64,000 nucleotides of DNA from an uncultured Acidobacteriia bacterium. Its GTDB lineage: Bacteria; Acidobacteriota; Terriglobia; Bryobacterales; Bryobacteraceae. The DNA lies in the NCBI GenBank assembly GCA_903851195.1, contig CAINNJ010000060.1, positions 1 through 64,000 of the forward strand, given 5' to 3'. This document shows, one piece after another, positions 62,513 to 64,000 of this stretch. The notes below the pieces were generated by a model. It saw nothing but the letters and a program-made list of their open reading frames with translations, was not told the origin of the DNA and made no database searches. Made by a program: the position numbers and the translations under genes. How positions within the stretch are numbered: position 1 is the stretch's first letter; each line of letters begins with the position of its first letter.

Positions 62513-63931
62513 CTTCCGGTGCTGCTCTGGCTTCCGGCGAAGCAGTTCGTCCGCCAACATCGCGCACGCGGCCAGGCTCAGAAACGAAAACGGGTGCAGA
62601 TAGCGATACGCGGACTCCGCCGCGCCCAGGCACACGGCCGCCAGCACCAGGACGCCCCAGCCAAACAGCAGCGCGGCTCCCTGCGGATTCGCCGAGCGCA
62701 GCAGACACGCCAGGCCGGCGAGGAACGGCGCGAGCAGCAGAAACACCTGCCATTTCGCGTTGGCCACGTGGTACCGGCGGCTTGGCGTATGCCACTGGTC
62801 CTGCGCCGAGACGTCCACGTGAAAACCCGCCCGGATAGCGCGGAGGTCGTACGGAAGTATCGTGTTCGGAGGCTGCATGCCGTTTTCCGATTCCAGCATC
62901 CAGCGCGATTTCGGCAAATGTCTCCAGTAATCCAGCCACGTGTTCGCGGCGAGTTTCAGATAGCCGAAGGGATTTCGCCGGATGGCGGCCACCGCCACCT
63001 CCCGCGCGGCTCTGTCCGTGACGCTTTCGTCGTTGCCGTAAACCGCGCGGATCCGGGCGATCAGACCGTCGGGATCCCAGAGCTGGCTGGCGCGGAAATC
63101 CATCGACAGACGAGCGCGGCTGCTCCTCTGTGCTTCGATGAGTTGGGCGACGCGCGGATCCCGGCTGTCGGCAGGCTCGATCAGGGGTGACACGCTGGCC
63201 AAAAGAAAAGCGCCCGTGGAGTAGTGATACGCGGGTTCCCGGTGGGCCAGCCGTCCTGTCAGGTGTTGATAACCGGATTGAAACAGCAGCGTCGCCAGGC
63301 AACTGACCGCCAGAGCCCGGACGAGATGCGGGAGCTTCTTCACGGGAGATGCCGAAAAGCCTGCCAGGGGAAGCAGGACGGCAGCCGCGAGGACAACGGG
63401 CAGGTATACGATCCGGAGACTGACGAGAAAAACTCCCTCCAGCGCCAGAGCCACCAGTTTTAGGTCGGTGGGTCTCTCCAGATACCAGAGCGCCGTCACC
63501 AGAAGAATCGCCATGGCCAGCAGCGTGGACGTTTCGGTCATGACCATGCGCTCATGGACAATCTGAACGGGGTCGATAGCAAAGACCAGCGCCGCCAGGA
63601 TCCCGATCCAGTGCCGCACCCCGAAAAAGCGGAGGAGCGCGAAAGCGAGCAGCCACGCCGTGATGGCGCCCATCGAGACCTGCATGGCCACAATGGCTGG
63701 CAGCGCATGGAAGGGAAGGGCGAAGATCCGAATCAGATCGCCGTATACGTAGGACCGGAGAGGAATGAAAGCCCATCGCACGGCGTTGATTACGTAAGCG
63801 CCGGAGTCGGGAAAGAACAACGCCTGGGAATCGGCGGCGAACTCCAGAGCCTTGACAAGCGCAATCAGCACGGCAGCCAACACCAGCGGCCGGCGCAGAG
63901 CGGCGGGCACAGGACGGGATGAACCAGGCAT
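62465..63931 (-). CDS. Polytopic membrane protein (GT-C/glycosyltransferase-39-like)
   Basis: About 488 residues from MPGSSRPVPAALRR, with 11-12 hydrophobic segments and a periplasmic-like loop of about 140 residues (around 260-400). Features reminiscent of GT-C sugar transferases are the first-loop FPDSGAYVINAVRW and IDPVQIVHERMVMTETST, where Asp and Glu flank helices. Lipid-linked sugar transfer is inferred only. Upstream frame remains open to the window edge, so a longer N-terminus is possible. It resembles in topology the protein at 16565. Confidence 0.6.
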   Translation of the reverse strand: MPGSSRPVPAALRRPLVLAAVLIALVKALEFAADSQALFFPDSGAYVINAVRWAFIPLRSYVYGDLIRIFALPFHALPAIVAMQVSMGAITAWLLAFALLRFFGVRHWIGILAALVFAIDPVQIVHERMVMTETSTLLAMAILLVTALWYLERPTDLKLVALALEGVFLVSLRIVYLPVVLAAAVLLPLAGFSASPVKKLPHLVRALAVSCLATLLFQSGYQHLTGRLAHREPAYHYSTGAFLLASVSPLIEPADSRDPRVAQLIEAQRSSRARLSMDFRASQLWDPDGLIARIRAVYGNDESVTDRAAREVAVAAIRRNPFGYLKLAANTWLDYWRHLPKSRWMLESENGMQPPNTILPYDLRAIRAGFHVDVSAQDQWHTPSRRYHVANAKWQVFLLLAPFLAGLACLLRSANPQGAALLFGWGVLVLAAVCLGAAESAYRYLHPFSFLSLAACAMLADELLRRKPEQHRKLNQNRAVALAQPPAR

Positions 63932-64000
63932 GATGCCGCACTCCCGGACGGCGCCATCTTTCCAGCAGTAATGCCCCGCCTGCCAGCGCCGGGAAAGCAA

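Overview
The window is high-GC bacterial chromosome, most likely from an Acidobacteriota genome of the Bryobacterales/Solibacter type. This rests on gene families typical of that group: DUF1080 proteins around a mannonate dehydratase, a PadR regulator coupled to a short 'YPAELR' membrane protein and an ABC transporter, a PEP-CTERM-style secreted protein, an 'ANRQNAQASTGPRTPEGK' family protein, and a cupin closely resembling the hydroxynitrile lyases of Granulicella and Acidobacterium. No rRNA, tRNA or intact insertion sequence was seen.

Layout. 0-6 kb: a possible transposase tail, an ATPase plus TOPRIM-like pair (defence candidate), and a membrane-anchored TIR protein. 6-16 kb: secreted hydrolases, an XRE/membrane pair, a glycan-modification operon (TylF-type methyltransferase, SAM methyltransferase, acyltransferase) and a PadR-controlled ABC transporter. 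16-24 kb: a membrane protein followed by a decaying stretch holding a 5'-truncated, frameshifted hybrid histidine kinase, a duplicated gene tail, an ECF sigma factor operon and a twice-frameshifted secreted protein. 24-32 kb: an ArsR/SRPBCC/DoxX/DUF1801 operon, an ankyrin protein, the cupin, and a sugar-acid operon with overlapping stops and starts.

32.6-49.3 kb is the most interesting part. A type III-B CRISPR system (cmr6-cmr5-cmr4-cmr3-cas10-cmr1, all minus strand, joined by ATGA/TGATG overlaps or very short gaps) lies divergent from a CRISPR array of six 37-bp repeats. Its 3' end abuts, convergently and with one base between stop codons, a TIR-SAVED gene that is itself translationally coupled to a DUF433 antitoxin-like gene. 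Cas10 keeps the GGDD cyclase motif but has no HD nuclease domain. The simplest reading is that target RNA triggers cyclic oligoadenylate synthesis, which activates the SAVED domain and the TIR NADase. No CD-NTase is present, so this is not CBASS. Cas6 sits 8 kb away beyond a TIR-domain gene pair and smc; no cas1/cas2 is visible.

49-64 kb: an SDR/DinB pair, a five-PAS histidine kinase, a light-sensing cluster (heme oxygenase, two bacteriophytochromes, a phytochrome-type response regulator), and a sigma-54 activator divergent from a carboxymuconolactone-decarboxylase operon that has a recognisable sigma-54 promoter. The window ends in a membrane protein that appears complete.
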